Part shown: piece after piece, positions 8,812 through 17,243 of the stretch | Position numbering within the stretch: position 1 is the stretch's first letter | Layout: each line of letters opens with the position of its first letter | Position numbers and translations under genes: made by a program | Assembly (NCBI RefSeq): GCF_027706145.1 | Contig: NZ_JAQFWW010000007.1 | Coordinates: 62,001-126,000 of the forward strand | DNA: 64,000 bases | Reading direction: 5' to 3' | Source: Bacillus changyiensis | Lineage (GTDB): Bacteria; Bacillota; Bacilli; Bacillales; Bacillaceae | Notes under the pieces: model-generated | The model's input: the letters and a program-made list of their open reading frames with translations, nothing else | Databases searched by the model: none | What the model was told of the DNA's origin: nothing

Positions 8812-9591
8812 CTAAACCATAACCTGTTCTTCACTTTTTGTATCTTTTGGATAGATTTCTTCCATTGTTTCGTGAGTAATCTCTTTTTTGAAGTCTTCAT
8901 CTGAAGCATATGTAAATACAATTACAGTTCGTCGTAAATCCCCTGTTAATGGTGTAATACGATGAAGTGCTGCGCTAGCTTTCATTAAGTAACAGCTTCC
9001 TTCTGGTACATACAAACTATTAACTTCATGTGTATCTAATACTTTTTGTACGCAATTTTCATAATCACTTTTGTCCCATTCAGTATTTGGCACATATTCA
9101 ATTAGTGCACCATCACCTTTTTTAGGAGCTTCAACAATCCAAATTAAAGCAAAAGTGTAGTCATCCCAGTGCCAACCATGGGTATCTCCGGTTGCTTGTT
9201 GACTATTAATTATGTATTCTTCTGGTTCATAAGGGACAGGATGTAGTGACTCATTATTATTTACTTTTTTTAGAAATCCTTGTATTACTTTAGATTTAAA
9301 GAAAGAAGGGATTAATTCAGAATTTTCAGTGATACTATCTCTACCTACACTATCATAATGTCGTGGTGTATTACCAGTTACCTTCATTTGGTCAATATCT
9401 CTTCTTTCTGCATGCTCAACTAGTAGATGCTTTGCTTCAGCATGCACCCCAGCTTTTAAAGCATCTGGAAGTAGTTTGTCCAAAATAACAACCTGGTTTT
9501 CAGAAAATTCTTTACTTAAGTTGTTAATATAACCTTGTGATAATGTGTTCAAATGATCATGTACAAGCTTGTCAAAGTTTTCTTTAATCAC
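8812..9591 (-). CDS. Fe(II)/2-oxoglutarate-dependent oxygenase (amino-acid hydroxylase/halogenase family)
   Basis: A 259-residue double-stranded beta-helix oxygenase. The proximal iron motif is the second His with Asp in THGWHWDDYTFALIW, that is HxD. The distal His is in AALHRITPL, with the 2-oxoglutarate arginine nearby in DLRRTVIVF. The spacing and the W-x-W/HW region resemble the BesD/HalB-like free-amino-acid enzymes. Radical halogenases of that group have Gly or Ala in place of the Asp; the Asp here predicts hydroxylation, not chlorination. Translation starts at GTG after AGGAGG. It is first in an operon with an ATP-grasp ligase and an EamA exporter. Confidence 0.75.
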   Translation of the reverse strand: MIKENFDKLVHDHLNTLSQGYINNLSKEFSENQVVILDKLLPDALKAGVHAEAKHLLVEHAERRDIDQMKVTGNTPRHYDSVGRDSITENSELIPSFFKSKVIQGFLKKVNNNESLHPVPYEPEEYIINSQQATGDTHGWHWDDYTFALIWIVEAPKKGDGALIEYVPNTEWDKSDYENCVQKVLDTHEVNSLYVPEGSCYLMKASAALHRITPLTGDLRRTVIVFTYASDEDFKKEITHETMEEIYPKDTKSEEQVMV

Positions 9592-9622
9592 AATATTCCT
9601 CCTAAAAAGTATTTACCTTACA

Positions 9623-9651
9623 ATGGTATAAAATTTAACGGAATAAATCAA
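9623..9651 (-). promoter_or_regulatory. Candidate promoter of the oxygenase operon
   Basis: On the minus strand TTGATT is followed after 17 bases by TACCAT, a reasonable sigma-A type -35/-10 pair. It lies about 30-60 bases upstream of the GTG start of the oxygenase gene. No operator is obvious. Confidence 0.45.
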
Positions 9652-9678
9652 CACTTTTTTTATTATTTAGAAAATATC

Positions 9679-10377
9679 CTATATTTTATAAATTTTTAGA
9701 TATGTGCTTTTCAAAAAAGACATATGCTTCATTAATGGAAGAACACCATTTTCTGCAACCGCATCATCAATAGAGATACGGTTCTTTTTAACATCATATA
9801 GAAGTTTAAAACACACAAATCCTTCTTCCATTTTTCGATCTACCAAGTCACAAAATAAGCCGTTTTCTAAATCTTCTCCCAGGTCTAGGAAGCGATGTTG
9901 AAAACGGCTCATATCCATTGCCACATGAATATAAATATAATTATTTTTCACCCGATAATATATTTTCGGGAAGTATGTGATCTTTTCTTTTATGTCTGCT
10001 TCTTTAGAAGGCTTTTTGACCCTAACGTTTTCTTTTTCGTAAAACTTGTTAGAGAAAATCATTCTCGCGATTTTTTGCCTATGAAGTATTTTTTTATTGC
10101 TCTCAAAAAAGATAACATAAGCAGCGGCTAGACTCCCAATCCCAATTAATACAGAGCAAATAACACTTTTAATGATTAACGGTACATCCCATTCAAAATG
10201 CTTCATTACATAAGGGAAATCAAAATTTATCAGATCATCCCTCCAAAAGAAAAACACAGATAATAAAAAAAACAGGCACAAAGATTATTGCGACTGCTAA
10301 TTTTACGTTATTCCTCATTTACGACGGATACGTTTACCCCTATACTTCCAAAATAGTTTCTTTAAAAACTCACTCAT
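9679..10377 (-). pseudogene. Remnant of a conQ-type conjugative coupling protein
   Basis: The N-terminal region of a ConQ/FtsK-like coupling protein, very similar to the first part of the intact protein at 24135-25556: FWKYRG near the start, HFEWDVPLIIKS, and DDAVAENGVLPLMKHMS at the end. It stops just before the Walker A loop would begin, so all ATPase motors are missing. The 5' end is frameshifted near 10315 (a stop follows the RIRRK codons). The original ATG is at 10377 with AGGTGAT upstream. It is a leftover of a second ICEBs1-like element outside the present ICE. Confidence 0.85.
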
Positions 10378-10410
10378 ACAGATCACCTATTATTCTGTAC
10401 TGGTCTGGCA

Positions 10411-10602
10411 TTACTTTTTATCATTTCCAGTAGCACAAGTTGTTGGTTTACTTGCAGAATTTGCACCTTTAGGAACAATATCTTCAACCTTTACTGACCA
10501 GTTAAGATTGGCGAAATTCCCAGCAGTCATTGCCATAGCACTAATTTGCGGATTCACCAATTCAACATCTTCAAAAGGTTTAAACTGCTTATAATTTTGT
10601 AT
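10411..10602 (-). pseudogene. Remnant of helP (DUF961)
   Basis: The minus strand encodes the last 63 residues of a HelP-like protein ([20 protein letters not shown] and a terminal GNDKK). They are clearly homologous to the C-terminal half of the intact HelP at 26623-26994. Homology stops abruptly near 10602. It directly precedes the conQ remnant, in the gene order of an ICEBs1-type element but without the ydcO-like gene between. Confidence 0.85.
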
Positions 10603-10886
10603 AGCACTTTTTCGAACGTAACGAATTATTTTACAAAATTTAATATAATGAAGATATTAAATATACGATTGGAGAAAATCAAATAGTCAACAATTTAGAG
10701 TTAAATTCATTAATTGAGCGTTTAAAAAATGATGAAAGAGACTATAAAAATGTAAATTCGGGTAGTTGGGGCTTGAAAAATATTTAAAAGAGCTTATAGA
10801 TGATAATCAATTAGAAGGTAATGCTGCGAATCGGTTCAGTAAAAAAAGCATTTGCAGAAGGTATAAACCCCAATTAAACACTTGAT
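10603..10886 (+). other. Decayed stretch with broken plus-strand coding
   Basis: No intact gene. Plus-strand pieces look formerly coding (for example LEKYLKELIDDNQLEGNAAN near 10780-10840, then KKAFAEGINPN in another frame) but are separated by stops and frame changes. I do not recognise the protein. TTTGTATAGC at 10596-10605, at the homology breakpoint of the helP remnant, matches ten bases of the attachment-site arm of the intact ICE. Confidence 0.4.
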
Positions 10887-11030
10887 ATGTTAAATAATGA
10901 TTTGTATATGAAAGAATGTCCTAACGAGTGGTGTCGTGAAACAATTGCATGGAGTGATATGAGCATTGCATTGTATGAGGGGCAATGCTATCACTGTGTA
11001 AATCAGCAAGAAAAATTTGAAAATGAATAG
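10887..11030 (+). CDS. Small cysteine-pair protein (possible zinc ribbon)
   Basis: A 47-residue ORF starting MLNNDLYMKECPNEWC and ending with CYHCVNQQEKF. Two cysteine pairs (C-x4-C and C-x2-C) about 27 residues apart could bind one zinc ion. It lies between decayed mobile-element DNA and yyaL and has no clear ribosome binding site, so it may itself be the 3' end of the decayed gene upstream. Function unknown. Confidence 0.35.
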   Translation: MLNNDLYMKECPNEWCRETIAWSDMSIALYEGQCYHCVNQQEKFENE

Positions 11031-11173
11031 CAGTACTTTTAATGGAGTCACATAGTACCCTAAAGATAGCACTTGAACTAATAATGCCTTCTTTATAATC
11101 AGGAGGGTATTTTTTATATTTAAATGTGGTATGTTTAAATACATATAAAAATCTGATGAAAGAAGGTGATCCC

Positions 11174-11349
11174 ATGCCAACTAACGATAAACCCAATCGA
11201 TTAATCGCTGAGAAGTCTCCATACTTACTCCAACATGCCCAAAACCCCGTAGACTGGTTCCCTTGGGGGGAAGAAGCATTTGAAAAAGCGAAACGCGAGA
11301 ACAAACCCGTGCTTGTGAGTATCGGCTATTCGACTTGTCACTGGTGTCA
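11174..11349 (+). pseudogene. yyaL: 5' part of yyaL-type gene, interrupted by the ICE
   Basis: Encodes the first 58 codons and two bases of the next codon of a DUF255/YyaL (thioredoxin-like, spermatogenesis-associated 20 family) protein. It begins [10 protein letters not shown] and reaches the CHWC motif. The start has an excellent AGAAGGTGATCC site. At 11349 the host frame ends in the attachment core; reading into the element adds ten foreign residues before a stop at 11380. Fusing this segment to 29545-31429 gives an uninterrupted 686-residue frame, close to the roughly 690 residues usual for YyaL. The gene is therefore interrupted rather than decayed. In the integrated state its promoter also faces the integrase gene. 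Confidence 0.9.
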
Positions 11350-11367
11350 AGTTTGTATAGCTACCCA
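11336..11367. other. attL attachment site
   Basis: The host half, TGTCACTGGTGTCA (11336-11349), is followed by A and the element arm GTTTGTATAGCTACCCA (11351-11367). This arm is the inverted counterpart of the attR arm (15 of 17 bases match). The eight bases TGGTGTCA are identical in attL and attR and must contain the crossover. Confidence 0.85.
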
Positions 11368-11418
11368 TGTAAAATTATGATAACCTAATAATAACATTTT
11401 TTTATAAAGGTGATGTTA

Positions 11419-12924
11419 TTGAACTCAAAAGATCAAATCAAACGTGTAGCAATTTATCTTCGCAAATCTCGAAACAATGAAGGAGAAGAAACAGAAGAAA
11501 CCCTTGCAAAGCACAGAAAACGTTTATTAGAAATTGCAAAAAAAAATAATTGGAATTATGAAATTTTTCAAGAAGTCGGTAGTTCTATGGATAACAACCG
11601 CAACGAATACCAAAGAATGATTCATAAACTTAATGATGGAATTTTTGATGCTGTTTTATCTGTAAATCTTGCTCGGGTTACAAGAGATGATGCAGAAACA
11701 CCCAAGTTCATGAGTTTATTACGACAAGAGGACATCCTTTTTGTTACAGATAGTGAAAGAATCTATGACTTAGAAATTCAAGAAGATTGGCAAGCATTAA
11801 AATTCACTGGTTTTGTTAACAATTGGGAATATGAAAATATTAAAGCTCAGCTAAGAAAAGGAAAGAAAGACAGTGCTAGAATGGGAAGATGGTCGAACGG
11901 AACACCTAATTATGGTTATATATATAATAGACTTAAAAAAAAGTTAGAAATAGATGAAGAAAAATCTGTTGCTGTAAAAATGGCATACCAAATGGTTATT
12001 GATGGAATAGGTATTGACAATATAGCAATTAAATTAAATCAACTTGGTTATCGTACCAACAGAGGGAATTTATTTCATGGCAACAGTGTTAAGAGAATAA
12101 TTCGATCACCAATTTACAAAGGATGGATTGTTTCCAATCGCATTAAAGGAAGAAATGAATCCCAAGGCAAGGTAAGACCTGAAGAACAATGGATAATTGT
12201 TAAAGATGCATCGCCTATTATAATTGACGAAGAAACATGGGAAAAGGCTAATAAAGTTTTAGACAAAAGAAAAATGCTCTCTCCAAGATCCAAAATGCAA
12301 AAACATGGATTATCTACTTTAATAAGATGTGGTATATGCGGAAGGGTTCATACAATCACAAGAAAAAGTGACAGAGGTGGAATAAGGGTTTTTCAATCAT
12401 GTAGAAAAGTAAACTTATTGGGAGAAAAATGCCACAACAGCGGAATAATGTATGATGTGATGATGGGAATTATAATAGACAATATCAAAGAAAAAAGAAA
12501 ACAAATATCAATGGAAATCACAAATTTACAAAGCGACAATCAAACAATAGACTTTAAACAAATTAAAATAAACAGGGTAAAAGAACAAATAAAAAAGATT
12601 GAAAAAGCATTACATATGCTTCAATTACAGTTAGAAGAAGATCTTATTGACCTAAACTATTTTAAAGAAAGAAAATCCAAACGAACTATTGAATTAGACA
12701 ATCTTAAAATAGAACTTAAACATTTAATGGATACCTCTCAAGAAGACAAAGTAAAATCAAAAAAATCTTTTCTTGAAAAAATTGATTTATTCCTTACAAA
12801 TTGGAATCAATTAGATGAAACTGAATTAAATAAAGAGTTAATGTCATTTATAAATAAAATCACTTGGTATAGTCCAAGAGGCAGTAAGGAACCACCTCAA
12901 TTAAACATTTACTGGTCAGAATAA
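11419..12924 (+). CDS. int: Large serine recombinase (ICE integrase)
   Basis: About 501 residues from the TTG at 11419, preferred because AAAGGTGAT precedes it; GTG at 11410 or ATG at 11413 are possible. Domains are an N-terminal resolvase catalytic domain (about residues 9-150; nucleophile Ser17 in IYLRKS), a recombinase DNA-binding domain (about 165-290), a zinc ribbon with CGICGR and two later cysteines (about 305-350), and a C-terminal coiled coil (about 375-450). It cuts and rejoins attP and attB through a Ser-DNA bond, and needs a directionality factor to excise. It lies 50 bases inside attL, in the same direction as the host yyaL promoter. Confidence 0.92.
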   Translation: MNSKDQIKRVAIYLRKSRNNEGEETEETLAKHRKRLLEIAKKNNWNYEIFQEVGSSMDNNRNEYQRMIHKLNDGIFDAVLSVNLARVTRDDAETPKFMSLLRQEDILFVTDSERIYDLEIQEDWQALKFTGFVNNWEYENIKAQLRKGKKDSARMGRWSNGTPNYGYIYNRLKKKLEIDEEKSVAVKMAYQMVIDGIGIDNIAIKLNQLGYRTNRGNLFHGNSVKRIIRSPIYKGWIVSNRIKGRNESQGKVRPEEQWIIVKDASPIIIDEETWEKANKVLDKRKMLSPRSKMQKHGLSTLIRCGICGRVHTITRKSDRGGIRVFQSCRKVNLLGEKCHNSGIMYDVMMGIIIDNIKEKRKQISMEITNLQSDNQTIDFKQIKINRVKEQIKKIEKALHMLQLQLEEDLIDLNYFKERKSKRTIELDNLKIELKHLMDTSQEDKVKSKKSFLEKIDLFLTNWNQLDETELNKELMSFINKITWYSPRGSKEPPQLNIYWSE

Positions 12925-12966
12925 TTAGTCTGATATACAGAAGAGATAACGTTATAAAAACAAAAA

Positions 12967-12993
12967 AAAGGCAGGCTTATAGCCTGCTTTTTA
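12967..12993. terminator. Bidirectional terminator between int and the conjugation operon
   Basis: GCAGGCT-TAT-AGCCTGC with A-runs on one side and T-runs on the other. It ends both the integrase transcript and the long minus-strand conjugation transcript. Confidence 0.8.
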
Positions 12994-13005
12994 AATTAGT
13001 TTATC

Positions 13006-13389
13006 CTAATTCTTTAACTCCGTTTCTTTCCCCTTAACTTCTTCATAATCTGGTTTTTTTCTATCAAGCCCTAAACGGTCACGTTCACCATTACCAGGCA
13101 TCCTCTTCATTCTTTCATAAGTATCTCCTAACTTTTCATAATAGATATATGGTGAAAGTTTACGAGAATGATCTTTTAAATAAAAAGCGAACTGGATATA
13201 TTTACCCTCATCAAAAACTCTTACTATAGCGTTATTTCTTTTTACATCAGAATAAGTTAACCCTTCCTTTTTCAAATGTTCTTTATATTGATTAATTGTA
13301 CTATCAATTGCATCATCATATTTATTCCCACCACAACCAGCCAACACAAATATCATTATTATACTAAGGAAAATAAAAATTCTTTTCAA
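13006..13389 (-). CDS. yddJ: YddJ-like entry-exclusion lipoprotein (DUF4467 type)
   Basis: A 127-residue lipoprotein with a signal peptide and lipobox LAGC (Cys19) and a small cystatin-like domain. The start TTG at 13389 is chosen because GGGAG lies eight bases upstream. In ICEBs1, YddJ sits on the recipient surface and blocks redundant transfer from donors by acting on ConG. Its position, last in the conjugation operon after yddI, is the same as in ICEBs1. The identification rests on size, lipobox, DUF4467-like sequence and synteny. Confidence 0.75.
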   Translation of the reverse strand: MKRIFIFLSIIMIFVLAGCGGNKYDDAIDSTINQYKEHLKKEGLTYSDVKRNNAIVRVFDEGKYIQFAFYLKDHSRKLSPYIYYEKLGDTYERMKRMPGNGERDRLGLDRKKPDYEEVKGKETELKN

Positions 13390-13451
13390 AATATCCGCTC
13401 CCTTCTTTTTCAATATTCAGTATATCTAATTTGTTTTTACCTTTCCACTTT

Positions 13452-13955
13452 TCATCCATTCCCTTTAACATGTACTTCATCAACCATCCATTCATAATTA
13501 ACCTTTTTTAAAGTAGTTTGAACAATTAATATTTGATTACTTGTAACCGAATTTGCAGTTGTAGCAAGTTCCACAACATTTAAATATAACTCGTGTGAGT
13601 CATCAATTTTCTTTGAATAACTCTCCAATGAAAGTAATTCACTTTTTATACTCACTGTATGCTTTTGATCAGTACGTGATGGAAAAGCATAATCATAGCC
13701 TTTATTAGTTGTTAATTTCTTGATATCTTCATAACGCTTATCTATATCATTGTAATTAAAAAATGCTTCAAAAAATTTTTTGTTTTTTAAAGCACCACCT
13801 TCATCTCTAATATTCAATTGTTCTATTTTTTTCTTTTGCACCTCATTTTTCTTTGTCAATATTTCTATTTCTCCTTTATTAGAAAGATGAATAAACCAAC
13901 AAATCGAACCACTAACCAATATCATACATGCTACAAAAAATATATATTTCTTCAT
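13452..13955 (-). CDS. yddI: YddI-like conjugation accessory protein
   Basis: A 167-residue protein with one N-terminal membrane anchor (about residues 4-22), a short coiled coil and a C-terminal extracellular domain. ATG at 13955 follows AAAGGAG and lies 17 bases after the cwlT stop. Length and place between cwlT and yddJ match YddI of ICEBs1. The fold and fixed position suggest an accessory component of the transfer machinery at the cell surface; the biochemical role is not established. Confidence 0.7.
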   Translation of the reverse strand: MKKYIFFVACMILVSGSICWFIHLSNKGEIEILTKKNEVQKKKIEQLNIRDEGGALKNKKFFEAFFNYNDIDKRYEDIKKLTTNKGYDYAFPSRTDQKHTVSIKSELLSLESYSKKIDDSHELYLNVVELATTANSVTSNQILIVQTTLKKVNYEWMVDEVHVKGNG

Positions 13956-13971
13956 TAATTTTTCTCCTTTG

Positions 13972-14958
13972 TTATTTAATTCTTCCAAAAGAAACTAAAT
14001 GTTTTCTCCAATATCCTGATTTAAGATCAGAGTATTGAATTCCACTGTCATTTGAGTTAAACATTCTACCATTACCTACATATATCCCAACATGAGTAAT
14101 TGATTTACCTTCATAAGTACCACCAAAGAAAACTAAGTCTCCTGCTACTGCTTTCTTTTCACTTATTTTCTTTGTAGAATTGTACTGTTCCTGTGCTGTT
14201 CTCGGAAGTGAAATCCCTGCTTTTCGATATGACCATTGAACCAATCCCGAACAATCAAAACCCGTTTTGGGATTTGAACCCCCCCACACATATGGATTTC
14301 CTTCATATTTTAGTGCTTCATTCATGATTGTTTCATAACCGTTTATTGAGCCATTGACAGGCTTAACGTTATTTGTTCCTTTTAAATAACGCATAACATG
14401 ATCAACATATTCAGGATCGCCGTAGCTTGCCCATCCCTGTTTAATAGCTTGTATACGACTAAATTTATTGGCTAATTCTTTAGTATATTTCCCACCATTC
14501 TTTTTCACGTAATCTATAAACCCAGAACCAAAATTATATGATTGTAATGTGAGTTTGACATCTTTTCCAGCTTTAATAAACACTTTTTTGAAATGCGCGA
14601 TTCCCACTTTTATAGATTCTTCGGGATCAACAATAGAATTTGGTGGTAAACCAATACTTTCAGAACTTTGCATAATATCTAAAGAGCGCCCACCACTTTC
14701 TTGCATGGTGAGCGCCATAATAATATTTACTTGGTCAAAAATGCCTTCTTTTCTAGCATACTTTTCAAACACTGCTCGAAAACGTTCAACTTCTGGACTT
14801 ATTCCATTTGCAACATATTCACTATCATGTTCACCTATACCCTCATTTTCATTATTATTTTTTTTATTCCCTGCTATAGTTGCAGTTATCACCACAAAAA
14901 TGATCATGAGGATAAGAAAAGGTGAAGAAAATAAGAATCCTAGAAAGATTTTTTTCAA
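13972..14958 (-). CDS. cwlT: CwlT two-domain cell-wall hydrolase
   Basis: A 328-residue secreted or anchored enzyme, almost exactly the length of ICEBs1 CwlT. An N-terminal hydrophobic segment (about residues 5-28) precedes a lysozyme/muramidase-like domain (about 60-190; catalytic Glu in LTMQESGG). A C-terminal NlpC/P60 endopeptidase domain follows (about 205-328; catalytic Cys in GFDCSGLVQW and His in THVGIYVG). It opens peptidoglycan so that the type IV secretion channel can cross the wall. It lies 19 bases downstream of conG. Confidence 0.93.
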   Translation of the reverse strand: MKKIFLGFLFSSPFLILMIIFVVITATIAGNKKNNNENEGIGEHDSEYVANGISPEVERFRAVFEKYARKEGIFDQVNIIMALTMQESGGRSLDIMQSSESIGLPPNSIVDPEESIKVGIAHFKKVFIKAGKDVKLTLQSYNFGSGFIDYVKKNGGKYTKELANKFSRIQAIKQGWASYGDPEYVDHVMRYLKGTNNVKPVNGSINGYETIMNEALKYEGNPYVWGGSNPKTGFDCSGLVQWSYRKAGISLPRTAQEQYNSTKKISEKKAVAGDLVFFGGTYEGKSITHVGIYVGNGRMFNSNDSGIQYSDLKSGYWRKHLVSFGRIK

Positions 14959-14977
14959 AACAACCTCTCCTTTTTAA

Positions 14978-17230
14978 TCACGCTCTTTCATCCCTTCTTA
15001 ACCTACCTTCACCTTTTGAGGATGAACGACCCATTATTTCATTTAGAGAAACGTTCCCCTCTTGATTTACAGTTATTTGATGACTTCGTTTTAAGCTATC
15101 ATTGTTTGATGCCACTTTCTTTGTAGTGTCTCTATTTACAAACTGTGTTTCTTTGGACTGGGTATTTGGTTTTTCTCCATCAAAAAAATTGTCTGCCTGA
15201 ACACTAGAAGAAGATGTGACTGGACGGACAATTTTTACATCACTGCTGCTATTATTCTGTTTATTTGTTGTTTGAAGATATTTAGGTTGCTCACTTTTTG
15301 CAGGTTGAGAATGTTCACTTAATCCCTTATGATCTCCTGTAACAACCCGATTTGTTCTTTCAGTTTCCTTTATGTTATCTTCTACAATTGGTGCTTTTCT
15401 TACTTGATCACCCTCTTGTTCTTTTTGTACAGCTACAGCAGTATTGTTTTGATCTTCAACCCTATTCTTTGAATCATTCAACTGATTTCTTTCACTAAAT
15501 TCTTTTTGGTCAGGTTGGTCAGTTTCACTTTTTATATCCTGTAATACTGGCGAATGTCTCGAATTATTATTCTCTTTAGTTGAATCAATATTAGAGCTCG
15601 GATTCTTATCTGTTACCTTTTCATCATTATTTTCCTGTTTTTTTGATAAATTTTGAGGTTGCCTATTTAATGCCTTCTTATCATTTAAAGTATTAGAATT
15701 TTGGTGTTTTTGTGGAGTTCTTTCAGCAAGGTTTTCAGTGCCCCAACCAGTACCGAGTCTTGAAATACTAGGGTCTGATGAATGATTTATTTTTTCTCCT
15801 TCTTCATCATTTTTACCGCTTAATGATTTTTTTACTTTACTAAATGTATTTGATACTCCAGATTTAGTCGATTCCCACGAAGGCTGAACTATATCTTTTC
15901 TCATGTTTTCCATCAAACCATTATCAACAGACACAACTTTCCCAGCAGTTACAAACTTAATAATTTTATCTTTGTATTTAAAGCCCATCCAAAATATCAA
16001 AACGAGTACAATAACATTTAATAGATACATCCCAAAGTTATTTGGTGGCAATAAGGTGTCAACGACAAAACAAATAACATACACAAATAAAAAAATTATC
16101 CCCAACATAGCCTTTAATAAGTAGATACTACCTAATCGACCTAATGCAACAAATCCTGAATTTGCAAACTGTGGAACATAAGCAACAACAAAAGCAAACG
16201 GAATAAAAAACACAATCAAGAGTGCTATTATTTGAAGCAAAAAGTTTAAAAACGCCAATCCCAAAAAGGGAATTCCTAACCCAATTGAAAAGAAAAAGGC
16301 AATTAAAGATTCTCCAAACTGATTCCATACGTTCCCAGATGTAAGAGCATCATTATTATATTCCCTTATCTCTGTATCTTTTATATATTCAAGTTTTTCA
16401 TCTTCACCATCAGAAGTTAATTTATAAGAAAGTAGTTTATCTACTCTATTTAAACCACCCTTATCATCACTTCCTTTTTCATTGATACTCTTTTCATTTG
16501 TTTCACCAAAATTAACAATCATATAAGGTTTTTTTAAGGCGAGATCAAAATATAAATTTCTTAATACTGCTATTGTGCCTTCCATTTCCTTACCTTTCTC
16601 AATGTTAGAAGTGTCATATCTTTTCTCATCTTGTGCTATTCCAAGTAGTCCATTTCCAGCATCTAATAACTTTCCTTGGGCTTCCACAGACAATGAATTT
16701 AATGACTTCATAACAAAACCTGCATTTGACACATACCATCCACCAATAACCAAGACAGCAATAAAAAAAACACTTCTTCTTACAGCTTCTTTTACGCTTC
16801 CCTTTGCAATGAGAAGATAAAATATATAAACAGCTGCAAATATAAAAAGTGTTTCTCCAAAGTTATTTTTTAAGGTTTTATACACCGTTTTTGATACATT
16901 AGTGATCGAGTCAGCAAACTTATCAACGGGTTGAAGATTATTAAGAACATCCATACCTGCATCAACAACTCGAACTATATTACCAGAAGTGGAAAATATC
17001 ACGTTTGTAAATCCAATAAAAGGACCTTTTAACCAGTCATCTGAACTTTCGTTATTTGCTTGGTATCGGGAGATCGGAAAACGTTTCACTTCCAATTCAA
17101 CACCGCCAGCTTTTACACTTTTGGGTTGTGTTGTTGTATCACCATCTGCAGAAAAAACAGATATAGCTGTAAAAAATGTTAAAAAAAGCAAGACCACAAC
17201 TGTTCCTATGAGAATCTTTTTTCGTTTCAC
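14978..17230 (-). CDS. conG: ConG, VirB6-like channel protein
   Basis: A 750-residue membrane protein with a signal-like N-terminal segment, an extracytoplasmic region, about six membrane segments between roughly residues 130 and 430, and a long hydrophilic low-complexity C-terminal tail (about 290 residues rich in Asn, Gln, Lys and Ser). GTG start after GGAGGG. It corresponds to ICEBs1 ConG, an essential VirB6-type inner-membrane channel component and the target of YddJ exclusion. The tail is unlike ordinary globular sequence and may be extracellular or disordered. Confidence 0.88.
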   Translation of the reverse strand: MKRKKILIGTVVVLLFLTFFTAISVFSADGDTTTQPKSVKAGGVELEVKRFPISRYQANNESSDDWLKGPFIGFTNVIFSTSGNIVRVVDAGMDVLNNLQPVDKFADSITNVSKTVYKTLKNNFGETLFIFAAVYIFYLLIAKGSVKEAVRRSVFFIAVLVIGGWYVSNAGFVMKSLNSLSVEAQGKLLDAGNGLLGIAQDEKRYDTSNIEKGKEMEGTIAVLRNLYFDLALKKPYMIVNFGETNEKSINEKGSDDKGGLNRVDKLLSYKLTSDGEDEKLEYIKDTEIREYNNDALTSGNVWNQFGESLIAFFFSIGLGIPFLGLAFLNFLLQIIALLIVFFIPFAFVVAYVPQFANSGFVALGRLGSIYLLKAMLGIIFLFVYVICFVVDTLLPPNNFGMYLLNVIVLVLIFWMGFKYKDKIIKFVTAGKVVSVDNGLMENMRKDIVQPSWESTKSGVSNTFSKVKKSLSGKNDEEGEKINHSSDPSISRLGTGWGTENLAERTPQKHQNSNTLNDKKALNRQPQNLSKKQENNDEKVTDKNPSSNIDSTKENNNSRHSPVLQDIKSETDQPDQKEFSERNQLNDSKNRVEDQNNTAVAVQKEQEGDQVRKAPIVEDNIKETERTNRVVTGDHKGLSEHSQPAKSEQPKYLQTTNKQNNSSSDVKIVRPVTSSSSVQADNFFDGEKPNTQSKETQFVNRDTTKKVASNNDSLKRSHQITVNQEGNVSLNEIMGRSSSKGEGRLRRDERA

Positions 17231-17243
17231 TATATTCCCTCCC

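Noticed and set aside
10596-10605. TTTGTATAGC as a true second attachment site
   Set aside because: Only ten bases match one arm, with no core or partner arm. It is kept as an observation but not called an att site.
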